Positions 24,010 to 33,277 of a stretch of DNA of 64,000 bases are shown here, piece after piece. The first letter of the stretch is position 1. Every line of letters begins with the position of its first letter. Made by a program: the position numbers and the translations under genes. The notes below the pieces were generated by a model. The model did not search any database, was not told the origin of the DNA, and saw nothing but the letters and a program-made list of their open reading frames with translations. Source of the stretch: Pseudomonas japonica (GTDB taxonomy: Bacteria > Pseudomonadota > Gammaproteobacteria > Pseudomonadales > Pseudomonadaceae); the NCBI RefSeq assembly GCF_013522925.1, contig NZ_JAAMQU010000002.1, positions 1-64,000 of the forward strand, read 5' to 3'.

Positions 24010-26820
24010 ATGAACGACAGAACCGCGCCCACGCATCCTCAATACGATGCCGAGCAGAAACGTGTGGACGTGCGCCGCGAGCAGCTCGGGTTGCCGGCCG
24101 AGGGTCGCAACTGGGCATTGGCGCTGTCGGGGGGTGGTATTCGTAGTGCAACCTTTTCATTGGGCGTACTTCAGGCGCTGACTCGCGCGCCCGCACCAGC
24201 CAATCGCTCCAACGGAGCCTCCTCGGGGCCGGCGGCAGGCTTGCTCCCTTATTTCGATTACCTCTCGACTGTCAGTGGTGGCGGCTATATCGGCGCATTC
24301 TTCACCAGCCTGTTCATCCCCGGCCGGTTGAGCCAGCGAGAGATGGGCAAGGGTGAAAGCAGCCTGCACCCGTCGCAAACCCCCCGCGCAGCGGCGGACC
24401 AGGCCTACGAAGTGCTCGAGTTCGAACCGCCCGAGCGCATCCATTCCTCCCGTGACTATGCGCGCGGCCCCGCGGGTAGAGGCCCGCTGGGCTGGCTGCG
24501 GGAAAACGGTCGCTACCTGTCGCCTGCCGGGGCAGGGGATATCTTCTACGTGCTCGCCACCACGCTGCGCAACCTGCTGTCGGTGCACTTTGTGATCGGC
24601 ATGCCGCTGCTGTGCCTGCTGGCCATGGTGGCGCTGCTTAAGCTGGGTATTGCCGGGCCATTGTGCCAATCCCTGGCTATACCGCTGGCCACTGATAGTG
24701 GCTTCTGCTCGGCGGTGCTTGCCGATTTGCCGGGGCCTTTCGCGCTGTGCCCCTTGGCCTCCGAGGCCCAATTGGTACCGTTGGCGACCTGCCCGGGTGT
24801 CGCTACCAGCCATGCGCTGCCGTTGGGGAATGCGCTGTGGTGGCTACCGTTGCTGTGGGCCTTTGCCGCCGTATTGCCGTTGCTGGCGGCCTATTGGCTT
24901 GCCTGCCCCCGTGACAGCGTGAGCGAGCCAGTGCGCCTGGTGAACTGGGGCAGCGTGGCCATGATGATGGTTGCCGCAGTCACCGGAGGCGTGGCCGCCA
25001 GCTCGGCACCTCTGGGTTGGCCCAGCAGTTTCGGCTCCGCCCTGGGGCTTATCAGCGGGGTGTTGTGGTTATCGCTGCTTGCCTTTGGATTCCAGGCGCT
25101 CACGCTGCCCAAGCGTGCGCACAACGATGGCGCCGACAACAGCGTGCGCAACTATCGCATCCAGATTACCCGTAGCCTGGCGCAGCACCTGATTGTTGTG
25201 CTCGGGCTGGTGTTATTGGCCACCGTGGACAGCCTCACCGCAGCCGCGTATCGCGCGCTGCTGGGATTGAACCTGGCGCAGCTCTCGTTGGCCGTTATCG
25301 GCCCGGCGTTGATCGCGCTGGTGCGCAAGGTCGCCAGCTTCACCGACGACAAGGCGCTGCCTGGCTGGGTGAGTAAATTGCCACTGGGGATAATCGCCGG
25401 CGTGTCGGGTGTGGCCATCCTGTTGTTCGTCGCGGTGCTCTGGGACTTGATCGTTTACTGGGCACAGGCCGAGGCGCTGCCCTTCGGGTATACCACTGCG
25501 GCGTGGTGCCTCGCCGCGCTGGCATTGGGTGCACTGCTGTTGGCCATCTGCACCGGGCAGTTCATGGGGTTCATCAACCTGTCTTCACTTCAAAGCTTTT
25601 ACTCCAGCCGCCTGGCCCGGACCTACCTTGGCGCGTCCAACGGCCTGCGCTTTCGATACGCGGGCCAGCGTGGCAACCCTTTGCTGAGCGTAACCGATGC
25701 GATCAAGGGCGACGACTTGCAGCTGGACGAGTTCTACGCGGCGCATTGCGCGCCGCTGCACCTGATCAACGTCACTTTGAACATTACCGTGGACCCCGCC
25801 GAACAACTGGTGCAGCGGGACCGCAAAGGCAAGCCACTGTGCGTGGCGCCCGGCATCCCCGGTGCAAGCCAGGGCGGCGGTGCCAGCTTTATCCTGGATG
25901 GTGTGTACCGCCAACGGCTGGCGCCTCGGCCGATACTCAGCGAGCTGAACCAGCCGTTGAGTGTGTCCTACTGGATCGGCACCTCGGGCGCCGCGTTCAC
26001 CACGGGCCTGGGCCGGGCGACCAGCCTGGGCACATCGCTGGCATTTGGGCTGGCCAATATCCGCCTGGGCACCTGGTGGCCCAGCGCGTTCGCCGAACGC
26101 ACGCCTGGTGGCGAAAACCTCCGCCCGGGGGACGCGCCTGCGCGGCAAACCGCTTCGCTGTGGCTGTCCAGAGGCTTCAAGACCCAGACCTACCTGATGT
26201 ACGAAATGACCGCCCACTTCCACGGCCTGCGCCGGGAGTACCAGTACTTGTCCGATGGGGGCCACTTCGAAAATACCGCCGTGTACGAATTGCTGCGCAC
26301 CCGCCGGGACATCGAGCTGATCGTAGGCTGCGACAATGGCTGTGATCCCGATTACCGTTTCGATGACCTGGCCAATCTCATCCGCCTGGCGCGCATCGAC
26401 CAGGCCGTGGAGCTGGAAGTCGATAACCGCGTACGCGACAACGCCATCCTCGCGCCGTACTTTGCCAGCCCATGCGACTTCAATAAGCCCGTGGAAGGCC
26501 ACGATCGTCGCTGCGCGGTGTTGCTCAACGCCTGGCATGTAGGTGAAGACGGCGAGCGACGGTTCCAGGCACGGGTGTTGTTGCTCAAGCCGCGGCTGAT
26601 CGAAGGCTTGCCGGCGGACGTCTACAACTACGCCGCCCTCAGCCCTACGTTCCCCAACGAAAGCACCGCTGACCAGTTTTTCGACGAGGCCCAGTTCGAA
26701 AGCTATCGGCAGTTGGGCCTGCATATTGGCCAAAGCCTGTTTGGTGGGCGAAGCGACACTCAACATTCGGTGGCCAAGGCCTTGTGGGAGTACCTGGGCA
26801 CGCACCCGAACGCAGGGTAG
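24010..26820 (+). CDS. Patatin-like phospholipase with multi-helix membrane insertion
   Basis: A 936-residue protein. The N-terminus has patatin motifs: oxyanion loop ALSGGGIRSATFS (about 38-50) and nucleophile Ser89 in LSTVSGGGYIGAF. The matching catalytic Asp749 lies some 650 residues later, in YLSDGGHFENTA. Between them are eight or so strongly hydrophobic helices (about 190-530), for example FVIGMPLLCLLAMVALL and WWLPLLWAFAAVLPLLAAYWL. The active site must therefore be assembled from two halves around a membrane domain. Family members hydrolyse acyl esters of membrane lipids. No signal peptide is present and the N-terminus is likely cytosolic. A lipoprotein gene follows, but 140 bp away. 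The substrate is unknown. Confidence 0.85.
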   Translation: MNDRTAPTHPQYDAEQKRVDVRREQLGLPAEGRNWALALSGGGIRSATFSLGVLQALTRAPAPANRSNGASSGPAAGLLPYFDYLSTVSGGGYIGAFFTSLFIPGRLSQREMGKGESSLHPSQTPRAAADQAYEVLEFEPPERIHSSRDYARGPAGRGPLGWLRENGRYLSPAGAGDIFYVLATTLRNLLSVHFVIGMPLLCLLAMVALLKLGIAGPLCQSLAIPLATDSGFCSAVLADLPGPFALCPLASEAQLVPLATCPGVATSHALPLGNALWWLPLLWAFAAVLPLLAAYWLACPRDSVSEPVRLVNWGSVAMMMVAAVTGGVAASSAPLGWPSSFGSALGLISGVLWLSLLAFGFQALTLPKRAHNDGADNSVRNYRIQITRSLAQHLIVVLGLVLLATVDSLTAAAYRALLGLNLAQLSLAVIGPALIALVRKVASFTDDKALPGWVSKLPLGIIAGVSGVAILLFVAVLWDLIVYWAQAEALPFGYTTAAWCLAALALGALLLAICTGQFMGFINLSSLQSFYSSRLARTYLGASNGLRFRYAGQRGNPLLSVTDAIKGDDLQLDEFYAAHCAPLHLINVTLNITVDPAEQLVQRDRKGKPLCVAPGIPGASQGGGASFILDGVYRQRLAPRPILSELNQPLSVSYWIGTSGAAFTTGLGRATSLGTSLAFGLANIRLGTWWPSAFAERTPGGENLRPGDAPARQTASLWLSRGFKTQTYLMYEMTAHFHGLRREYQYLSDGGHFENTAVYELLRTRRDIELIVGCDNGCDPDYRFDDLANLIRLARIDQAVELEVDNRVRDNAILAPYFASPCDFNKPVEGHDRRCAVLLNAWHVGEDGERRFQARVLLLKPRLIEGLPADVYNYAALSPTFPNESTADQFFDEAQFESYRQLGLHIGQSLFGGRSDTQHSVAKALWEYLGTHPNAG

Positions 26821-26961
26821 GGCTGTAGCGGTATAGGCGTGAGATGTGATCCAGTTACAAAAACAGTGTTGGCGATTGGCCATCAGGCGATTGTATTGGT
26901 TAGGATACGCGCCCCCGGGCCAAGAGGGCCCTGGGACATGGAATCGTAACTGGAGTCTCGG

Positions 26962-27390
26962 ATGTCAAAGTTTTACCTGTGGGCTGCCGTACCGCTGCTG
27001 GGAATGCTGGCGGGTTGTGCCACACCCTTGAACTCGGCGCAAAAGGCTGAGCTGGACCATTACCGCGCGGAAAACCTCGTGGTTGAAGAAAAGAACCCTG
27101 GGCTCGCCGCCGGGTTGGGCCTGCTGCCCGGGGGCGGCTCCTTCTACGCGCGCTCGTATGGGTTTGGGGTGGTCAACCTGCTGTTCTGGCCGCTGTCGGT
27201 GCTGTGGGATCCGGTAAGCGGCTACGATGGCGCCGAGGCCATCAACTACCAGGCCACTCGCGCTCACGTTCGGGCGCTGCGTCAGGCGGACATGAACCGG
27301 TTGGATAACCAGCTGGCTGGGGAAGAGATCGACCTCAAGCGTTACACCCTGGAAAAGCGAAAGGTCGACGACAAGTATTCCGCGCTCTGA
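26962..27390 (+). CDS. Predicted lipoprotein
   Basis: A 142-residue protein with a lipoprotein signal (LLGMLAGC, Cys at about 19) and Ala-Thr after the Cys, suggesting sorting to the outer membrane. A hydrophobic segment follows (PGLAAGLGLLPGGGSFYARSYGFGVVNLLFWPLSVLW). The last 60 residues are charged and predicted helical (RQADMNRLDNQLAGEEIDLK). I do not recognise a named family. It is preceded by GGAGTCTCGG near the ATG and appears to stand alone between the patatin and EamA genes. Confidence 0.75.
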   Translation: MSKFYLWAAVPLLGMLAGCATPLNSAQKAELDHYRAENLVVEEKNPGLAAGLGLLPGGGSFYARSYGFGVVNLLFWPLSVLWDPVSGYDGAEAINYQATRAHVRALRQADMNRLDNQLAGEEIDLKRYTLEKRKVDDKYSAL

Positions 27391-27492
27391 CCCCTGATAG
27401 CAGGTACTGCGCCTCGGCATCCGTGTTCTGCCCTGTACATCGGCGCGGCGGCCCGCATAATCGTTCCCCCTTTTGTGTTGGAACGTTTTGTT

Positions 27493-28422
27493 ATGCAAGC
27501 CGCTAAACCCGTCGATGGTCTGGCCGTTGGGCTGATGGCCGTGCTTTGCGCGATCTGGGGCTTTCAGCAGGTCACTCTGAAAGCCGCCGCCCCGGACGTG
27601 GCTCCGGTGTTCCAGCTGGCGCTGCGGTCAGGCGGGGCAGCCCTGCTGGTGATACTGCTGATGACGCTGCGGCGTGAATGGCGGTACACCGTGCCTGGGT
27701 CGTGGCGGCCCGGCCTGGCAGTGGGCGGGTTGTTCGCGCTGGAGTTTCTGCTGGTCGGGGAGGGGCTGCGCTACACCACGGCCTCTCACATGGTGGTGTT
27801 TCTCTATACCGCGCCCATCTTCGCTGCCCTTGGTTTGCATTATTTCCTCCCGCATGAACGGCTCAATGCCGTGCAGTGGCTGGGGATTCTTGTCGCATTC
27901 GCCGGCACCGCGGTGGCTTTTTCCGGGAAGCTCTTCGAGAGCGGCGGTGGGCAACAGCTATGGGGCGATGCCCTGGGGTTGCTCGGCGCCGTTGCATGGG
28001 CGGCTACAACCCTGACTGCGCGCTGCACTCGCCTGGCGACTGCGAGGGTTTCCTTGGTGTTGCTGTACCAGCTAGTCGGTGCTTTCGTTCTGTTATTCGC
28101 GGCCAGCCTGTTCACCGGGCAAGCCCACTTCAACCCCACCCCTATTGCGGTCGCCAGCCTCACGTTCCAAACGTTGGTGGTGTCCTTCGGCAGCTTTCTG
28201 GCGTGGTTCTGGTTGCTGGGCAATTACCTGGCGTCCCGGGTGGGCGTATTGTCATTCATGACTCCCCTGTTTGGTGTGGTGTTTGGCGTGGTGCTGCTAG
28301 GCGAGCCGCTGGAGCCGGCCTTTGTGGTTGGGGCGGTGCTGGTAATGGCCGGCATCCTGTTAGTGAGTGGTCACGAGTACCTGCGCCGCCGAGCGACCGG
28401 CCTTCGCTCAAACATCCGTTAA
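27493..28422 (+). CDS. EamA/DMT-family transporter
   Basis: A 309-residue inner-membrane protein with ten hydrophobic helices arranged as two EamA repeats. The first repeat starts LAVGLMAVLCAIWGFQQVTLK, and the second begins near LGLLGAVAWAATTLTARC. Relatives export amino acids, purines, nucleosides or other metabolites. The ATG at 27493 is used; a GTG 18 bp upstream is in frame. A kinase-phosphorylase pair follows 67 bp downstream on the same strand, so transport of a related compound is possible but unproven. Confidence 0.85.
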   Translation: MQAAKPVDGLAVGLMAVLCAIWGFQQVTLKAAAPDVAPVFQLALRSGGAALLVILLMTLRREWRYTVPGSWRPGLAVGGLFALEFLLVGEGLRYTTASHMVVFLYTAPIFAALGLHYFLPHERLNAVQWLGILVAFAGTAVAFSGKLFESGGGQQLWGDALGLLGAVAWAATTLTARCTRLATARVSLVLLYQLVGAFVLLFAASLFTGQAHFNPTPIAVASLTFQTLVVSFGSFLAWFWLLGNYLASRVGVLSFMTPLFGVVFGVVLLGEPLEPAFVVGAVLVMAGILLVSGHEYLRRRATGLRSNIR

Positions 28423-28489
28423 CAAACCCGGCCGAACCGCTGCGGCTCCGTGACAGTCAGGTATGTATCCCCTGAACGGAGCCTCTCTC

Positions 28490-29446
28490 ATGCCGCGGAC
28501 GTTGCTGAGCCTGGGCAGTATCAATGCTGACTTTCAGGTGCGCTTGTCGCAGGCACCGGGTAGCCAGGAAACACTTCTCGCCGAAGGCCTCCAGCGGCTG
28601 AGCGGTGGCAAGGCGGCGAATACGGCGTACCTGGGCGCCTTGTTCGGTCATCGCAGCCTCTTGCTCGGGCGGGTAGGCGCGGATGACTTGGCGGATCAGG
28701 CCTTGGGCCCGCTGCGCAAGGCCGGTGTGCTGCTGGACGGGGTTACCCATGCCACCGGTGCGGGCACCGCGGTGTCGATGATCGCGGTGCCTGCGAACGG
28801 CAAGAAACAGATCATTCTGGCGAACGAAGCCAACGACGCCTGGGATGAGATGGCGCAACAGCGTGTGTTGTCAGCCATTGCCGAAGCACCCTCCCAGGCC
28901 TTGCTGGTACTCGATTACGAAGTGCCTGCCCACATTGTTCGCCTGGCCGTCACGGCGGCGCACGCGCGAGCAATGCCCGTAGTGGTCGACCCCTCATTCC
29001 CTGAGCGCCTGGAGCGAGGCCTCATGCCTCAGGTAACAGCGCTTACCCCGAACCTGGAAGAAGCCGCCGCGTTGCTAGGCCACGCCATCCATAACGAGGC
29101 GGACACTGCCAGCGCAGCCGAGGCGCTGAAAGACCTGGGCGCGCAGATCGGCGTAGTGAAAATGCCCGATGGCGGCTGCCTCGTGGCGTGCGCCGAGGGC
29201 GTCTACGCCGTGCCGTCTTCTGGCCGGCCCGCCGTTGATGCCACCGGGGCGGGAGATGCGTTCACCGGCACCTTCGCCATTGCGCTGCTCGAAGGCCAGC
29301 CAGCGGTCGAGGCGGCACTGTGGGGCAGCGCCGCGGCCAACCTGGCCGTTGCAGCCTTCGGTTCGCAACCGGCCTATCAGGGCAGGGAAGCGGTTATGGC
29401 ATTGGCTCAAACCCTGCGACCACGCATAAGGCGCCTGCATGACTGA
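28490..29446 (+). CDS. PfkB-family sugar kinase
   Basis: A 318-residue kinase of the ribokinase fold. Signature 1 is near LSGGKAANTAYLGALFG. Signature 2 is the C-terminal DATGAGDAFTGTFAIALLEG, with the catalytic Asp and anion hole. The substrate is a sugar or nucleoside that cannot be named from the sequence. The start at 28490 is chosen because CGGAG precedes it; an upstream ATG at 28463 lacks one. The stop overlaps the GH65 gene by 8 bp, so the kinase and phosphorylase are translationally coupled. This suggests that the kinase phosphorylates a sugar released by that enzyme. Confidence 0.87.
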   Translation: MPRTLLSLGSINADFQVRLSQAPGSQETLLAEGLQRLSGGKAANTAYLGALFGHRSLLLGRVGADDLADQALGPLRKAGVLLDGVTHATGAGTAVSMIAVPANGKKQIILANEANDAWDEMAQQRVLSAIAEAPSQALLVLDYEVPAHIVRLAVTAAHARAMPVVVDPSFPERLERGLMPQVTALTPNLEEAAALLGHAIHNEADTASAAEALKDLGAQIGVVKMPDGGCLVACAEGVYAVPSSGRPAVDATGAGDAFTGTFAIALLEGQPAVEAALWGSAAANLAVAAFGSQPAYQGREAVMALAQTLRPRIRRLHD

Positions 29447-31757
29447 CATCGTTTTCGAGCATTACGACCCGGCCGACGAGCGCCGCCGCGAAGCGTTGTT
29501 TACCCTCAGCAACGGTGTGCTGAGCCTGCGCGGCGCTGCTCCGGAGCTCGCAGCAATGCAAGCGTCATCGCCCGGCTACCCGGGTTTGTACCTGGCCGGC
29601 TTTTACGACAACGCCGAGCGCGAGGTGAATGGCGAGCGCTGCCGGGTGGAGGCGTTGGTAAACCTGCCAGATCCATTGGGTTTGAGCCTTTCTCTGGATC
29701 GTCAGCAATGGATGGATAATCCATGCGGCAGTTATCGTCAGGCCTACGAAATGGCGACCTGTGAACTCAGCCGCCAGTTCAGCGCCTCGCTCGGGGCGTA
29801 TGAGTTACGCATCGAGGAATGCCGTTTCGTCAGCCACGCGGCGCCCGACCTGATCGCATTGCGCTGGTGCATCACCTGCCCATCGCCGCCTTCCGGGGTA
29901 TGGCTGCGTAGCACCTTGCATCTGCGGGCCAATGAATTGATCGAGCGCAACCACGCCTATGAATGCTCACGGCTGAGCACCGATGAGCGCTGGGTCAGCG
30001 AAGCAGGGCACAGTGCAGTACGCGCGCGCCTGGCGAACGGGGAGGCGGTCACGCTGGCCTGCTACACCGGTGCCAATGCGCCGCTGCGCTGGCAAGGCCC
30101 GGCCGATCAGCGCGAAGCTTGGCTCGAATGGCCGGCCAGCGGGGCATTGATCATTGAAAAGCACATCCGGGTGCAGCCCGGTGCGGCGGACCTCGAAGCC
30201 TTTAGCCGCTATTTGCCCTCGGGTGATTTCGGCCAGCTGCAAGCCGCGCACCGCGATGCCTGGCAGCAACCCTGGGATGCCGCGCGGGTGTGCGTTGCGC
30301 ACCCTGAACTGCAGCGGCCGCTTGATTTTGCCCTCGCCCATATTCTGCAAACGGTGACGCCGCTTAGCCTGGGGCGGGATCTGGGCTTTCCCGCGCGGGG
30401 CTGGCAGGAGGGCTATCACGGGCAGATTTTCTGGGACGAACTCTTTGCCTTCCCGTTCCTGGCAAGCCATTTTCCAGACCGCGCTGAAAACCTGCTCGCG
30501 TATCGCTATCGTCGGCTGGAAGCCGCCCGCGAGCGCGCCCGGGCGCTTGGCCTCGCGGGTGCGCTGTACCCCTGGCGCAGCGCATCGAGTGGCCAGGAGC
30601 AGACGCCGCCCTGGCTTTTTTATCCGCTGTCTGGCCACTGGGTAGAAGATCCCACCTGGCGGCAGTACCACATAGGTGCCGCCATCGCTTACGACGCCTG
30701 GCTGCTGTTCCTGGCGACCGGGGATCGTGACCTGCTGGCAGGCATGGCGGGGGAAATAATCCTCGAGGTGGCGCGTTGCTGGGCCAGCATGGCGCGCTGG
30801 GACGCTGCCCGCGGGCGTTACGTGATCGAAGGGGTGATCGGCCCGGACGAGTACCACAACCGCTACCCCGATGCAGCTGAGGCTGGGCTGGATAACAACA
30901 GCTACACCAACCTGATGGCGGCCTGGACGCTGCAACGCGCTGCGCAGGTGCTGGCCGAACTGGGGCAGCCTGCGAGTGACCTGTGCGAGCGGCTGGCGAT
31001 CAGCGAGGGTGAGATTGCGCACTGGCACGAAGTTGGGCAGAAGCTCTTCTTGCCCGTAATTGCGCCGGGTGTAATAGGGCAGTTCGAAGGCTTCGATCAA
31101 TTACGCATGCCGCCGGCGGAGTGGTTCGATGGCGAACACCCCCGGCTGGACTGGATGCTTGAAGCCGAGGGCGACAGTACCGACCATTACCAGATCACCA
31201 AGCAGGCGGACACCCTGATGCTGTTGCATCTGTTCCCGCCCCAGGAAATCCGCGAACTGATCGCCCACCTTGGGTACCCGGTGCCCGAGGAGAACGGCCG
31301 TCAGGCCGTGGAGTATCACTTGTCGCGAATCTCTCATGAGTCCAGCTTGTCCCATACCGTGTGCGCCGGTGCCATGGCGCATGTGGACATGACGCAATCC
31401 TGGGCATTTTTCCGCCAGTGCCTGGCAACTGACCTGGAGTCCAGCGCCAGCAGTGGCACCGTGGAGGGTGTGCATCTGGCAGCCATGGCAGGGGCATTGG
31501 ACGTGCTGCAGCGCCACTATCTGGGGCTGCGCCCGGCATTGGACGGGCTGCATGTATTTCCGGCCATTCCTGTGGAGTTAGGCGCGGTAGCACTCAAGCT
31601 GCGCTACCGCGGGCAATGGCTGGACATTGCCTGGGATGGCGAGGAGTTGCAGGTGCAGTTACAGGGCGAAGCAAACCGGGCCGTTACGCTCGTTCACCAT
31701 CAGGGCCGGACGCAACTGGCGCCGGGGCAGGCATGGCACGCGCGCTATCCCGTGTGA
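29439..31757 (+). CDS. Glycoside hydrolase family 65 protein (disaccharide phosphorylase-like)
   Basis: A 772-residue protein with the GH65 layout: an N-terminal beta-sandwich (about 1-270), then an (alpha/alpha)6 barrel. The catalytic acid Glu is in IEGVIGPDEYHNRYPD. Other family blocks are GWQEGYHGQIFWDELFAFPF, QITKQADTLMLLHLFP and the end motif GTVEGVHLAAMAGALDVLQR. GH65 phosphorylases split maltose, trehalose, kojibiose or nigerose with phosphate into beta-glucose-1-phosphate and a sugar. The usual partner, beta-phosphoglucomutase, is absent; a PfkB kinase is coupled upstream instead. The N-terminus lacks a signal peptide, so the enzyme is cytosolic. Specificity cannot be told from the sequence. 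Confidence 0.88.
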   Translation: MTDIVFEHYDPADERRREALFTLSNGVLSLRGAAPELAAMQASSPGYPGLYLAGFYDNAEREVNGERCRVEALVNLPDPLGLSLSLDRQQWMDNPCGSYRQAYEMATCELSRQFSASLGAYELRIEECRFVSHAAPDLIALRWCITCPSPPSGVWLRSTLHLRANELIERNHAYECSRLSTDERWVSEAGHSAVRARLANGEAVTLACYTGANAPLRWQGPADQREAWLEWPASGALIIEKHIRVQPGAADLEAFSRYLPSGDFGQLQAAHRDAWQQPWDAARVCVAHPELQRPLDFALAHILQTVTPLSLGRDLGFPARGWQEGYHGQIFWDELFAFPFLASHFPDRAENLLAYRYRRLEAARERARALGLAGALYPWRSASSGQEQTPPWLFYPLSGHWVEDPTWRQYHIGAAIAYDAWLLFLATGDRDLLAGMAGEIILEVARCWASMARWDAARGRYVIEGVIGPDEYHNRYPDAAEAGLDNNSYTNLMAAWTLQRAAQVLAELGQPASDLCERLAISEGEIAHWHEVGQKLFLPVIAPGVIGQFEGFDQLRMPPAEWFDGEHPRLDWMLEAEGDSTDHYQITKQADTLMLLHLFPPQEIRELIAHLGYPVPEENGRQAVEYHLSRISHESSLSHTVCAGAMAHVDMTQSWAFFRQCLATDLESSASSGTVEGVHLAAMAGALDVLQRHYLGLRPALDGLHVFPAIPVELGAVALKLRYRGQWLDIAWDGEELQVQLQGEANRAVTLVHHQGRTQLAPGQAWHARYPV

Positions 31758-31827
31758 GTGTGGCCGACACGCATCGCTCAACAGCTACGGCTAAGGCCGT
31801 AGCGTGATTTTGATAGAGGAACCTAGC

Positions 31828-32889
31828 ATGGCAAATCAAGCACTAGTGGTGGGCGCCAGCGGTATCGTTGGCAGCGCCATTACCGATCTGTTGATCACTG
31901 AAGGCTGGAAGGTTGCGGGGCTGGCGCGCCATCCACAGGCACGTGATGGGTTCACCCCGGTTGCCGCGAACCTGATGGACCCGGCCGACCTCAGCCGCGC
32001 CCTCGCGGGCCAGGCGCCTACTCACGTATTCATCACCACCTGGTCTCGCCAGGCGACCGAGGCGGAAAACATCAAGGTCAATGCCGCCATGGTGCGCAAC
32101 CTGCTGGAGGCGTTGCGCCCAGCCAGCAGTGTTCGCCATGTGGCGCTGGTGACCGGCCTCAAGCATTACCTCGGGCCCTTCGAGGCCTATGGCAAAGGCA
32201 GCCTGCCGCAAACGCCATTCCGCGAGGAACAGCCGCGGCTCGATGTCGATAATTTCTATTACGCCCAGGAAGATGAAGTGTACGCCGCAGCCGAGAAGGA
32301 CGGCTTCACCTGGAGCGTCCATCGGCCACATACCATTACCGGCGTTGCAGTAGGCAATGCCATGAACATGGCAACCACGTTGGCGGTGTACGCCAGCATC
32401 TGCCGCCACACGGGCCGGCCTTTCCGCTTCCCTGGCTCCGAGGTGCAGTGGAACAGCCTTACCGACATGACCGATGCTCGCCAGTTGGCCCGCCAACTGC
32501 TATGGGCATCCACCACGCCGGCCGCTGCCAACGAGGCGTTCAATATCGTCAATGGCGACGTGTTCCGCTGGAAATGGATGTGGCCCCGGCTGGCAGAGTG
32601 GTTTGGCGTCGAGGCCGCGCCGTTCGACGGCACCGTACAGCCGCTCGAGCAGCAAATGGCTGACGATGCGCCAGTATGGAAGGCCATGGCGCAGCAGTAC
32701 GGGCTGGCGGAAGCCGACATCACCCGCCTGACTTCGCCCTGGCACACCGATGCCGACCTTGGCCGCCCTATCGAAGTGGTGACGGATATGTCCAAGAGCC
32801 GCCGGCTGGGCTTCCTGTCCTATCAGGCCAGTGATGACGCGTTCTTCGACGTGTTCGAGCGCTTGCGTGAATTGAAGCTCATTCCCTGA
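31828..32889 (+). CDS. PRISE-family NADPH reductase (progesterone 5-beta-reductase/iridoid synthase-like SDR)
   Basis: A 353-residue extended short-chain dehydrogenase. The Rossmann motif is VVGASGIVGSAI. The PRISE-specific motifs are clear: TGLKHYLGPFEAYG, holding the catalytic-site Lys, and DNFYYAQEDEVYAAA, holding the catalytic Tyr, followed by WSVHRPHTITGV. In plants this family reduces the activated C=C bond of enones. Bacterial members are known, but their natural substrates are mostly unknown. The ATG at 31828 is used; AGAGGA lies upstream. It follows the GH65 gene by 70 bp on the same strand and might share its transcript, with no obvious functional link. Confidence 0.85.
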   Translation: MANQALVVGASGIVGSAITDLLITEGWKVAGLARHPQARDGFTPVAANLMDPADLSRALAGQAPTHVFITTWSRQATEAENIKVNAAMVRNLLEALRPASSVRHVALVTGLKHYLGPFEAYGKGSLPQTPFREEQPRLDVDNFYYAQEDEVYAAAEKDGFTWSVHRPHTITGVAVGNAMNMATTLAVYASICRHTGRPFRFPGSEVQWNSLTDMTDARQLARQLLWASTTPAAANEAFNIVNGDVFRWKWMWPRLAEWFGVEAAPFDGTVQPLEQQMADDAPVWKAMAQQYGLAEADITRLTSPWHTDADLGRPIEVVTDMSKSRRLGFLSYQASDDAFFDVFERLRELKLIP

Positions 32890-32971
32890 CTTGAACCTGT
32901 AAGACCTGTAGGGCCCGGCGGAGCCTGGGAATTCGCAGGTTTACGCCTACTCCCATAGGGTAAGCGGCCAT

Positions 32972-33277
32972 TTACAGGTCGCAGCGCTGATCCAGGGCCT
33001 TGACCATTACATCGCCCTGGAGCACTTCCAGGTGCACCGTGCAGGTGGCCCCCGCGGGCAGGCTCAGCCGCACGGAGGAGGGCACCACGCCGGTTTCAAT
33101 CTCGCCCTGCTGGTTCACATTGGAGGTGCCGCCAGCGCTTTGCTGGCTGACCGTCATGCGATAGCGCAGGTTGAGCGGGGTCGGGCTTTCAATGTGTGGG
33201 CTGATGACCATGGCGGCGCCGTCGCGCTGGGTATCGATGAACACTGCCAGCTGGGAAAAGTCGATCATCGGGCTCAC
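32972..33277 (-). CDS. csgH: CsgC/CsgH-like curli chaperone
   Basis: A 101-residue protein with the immunoglobulin-like beta pattern of CsgC/CsgH amyloid inhibitors: LNLRYRMTVSQQSAGGTSNV, then GVVPSSVRLSLPAGATC. Such proteins keep curlin from aggregating in the periplasm. No signal peptide is visible, which is odd for that role; the start GTG at 33277 overlaps the csgB stop (GTGA), and a later ATG (33268) does not help. It is the last gene of the curli cluster. An unannotated start or non-Sec export is possible. The two Cys in the mature part could form a disulfide. Confidence 0.75.
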   Translation of the reverse strand: MSPMIDFSQLAVFIDTQRDGAAMVISPHIESPTPLNLRYRMTVSQQSAGGTSNVNQQGEIETGVVPSSVRLSLPAGATCTVHLEVLQGDVMVKALDQRCDL

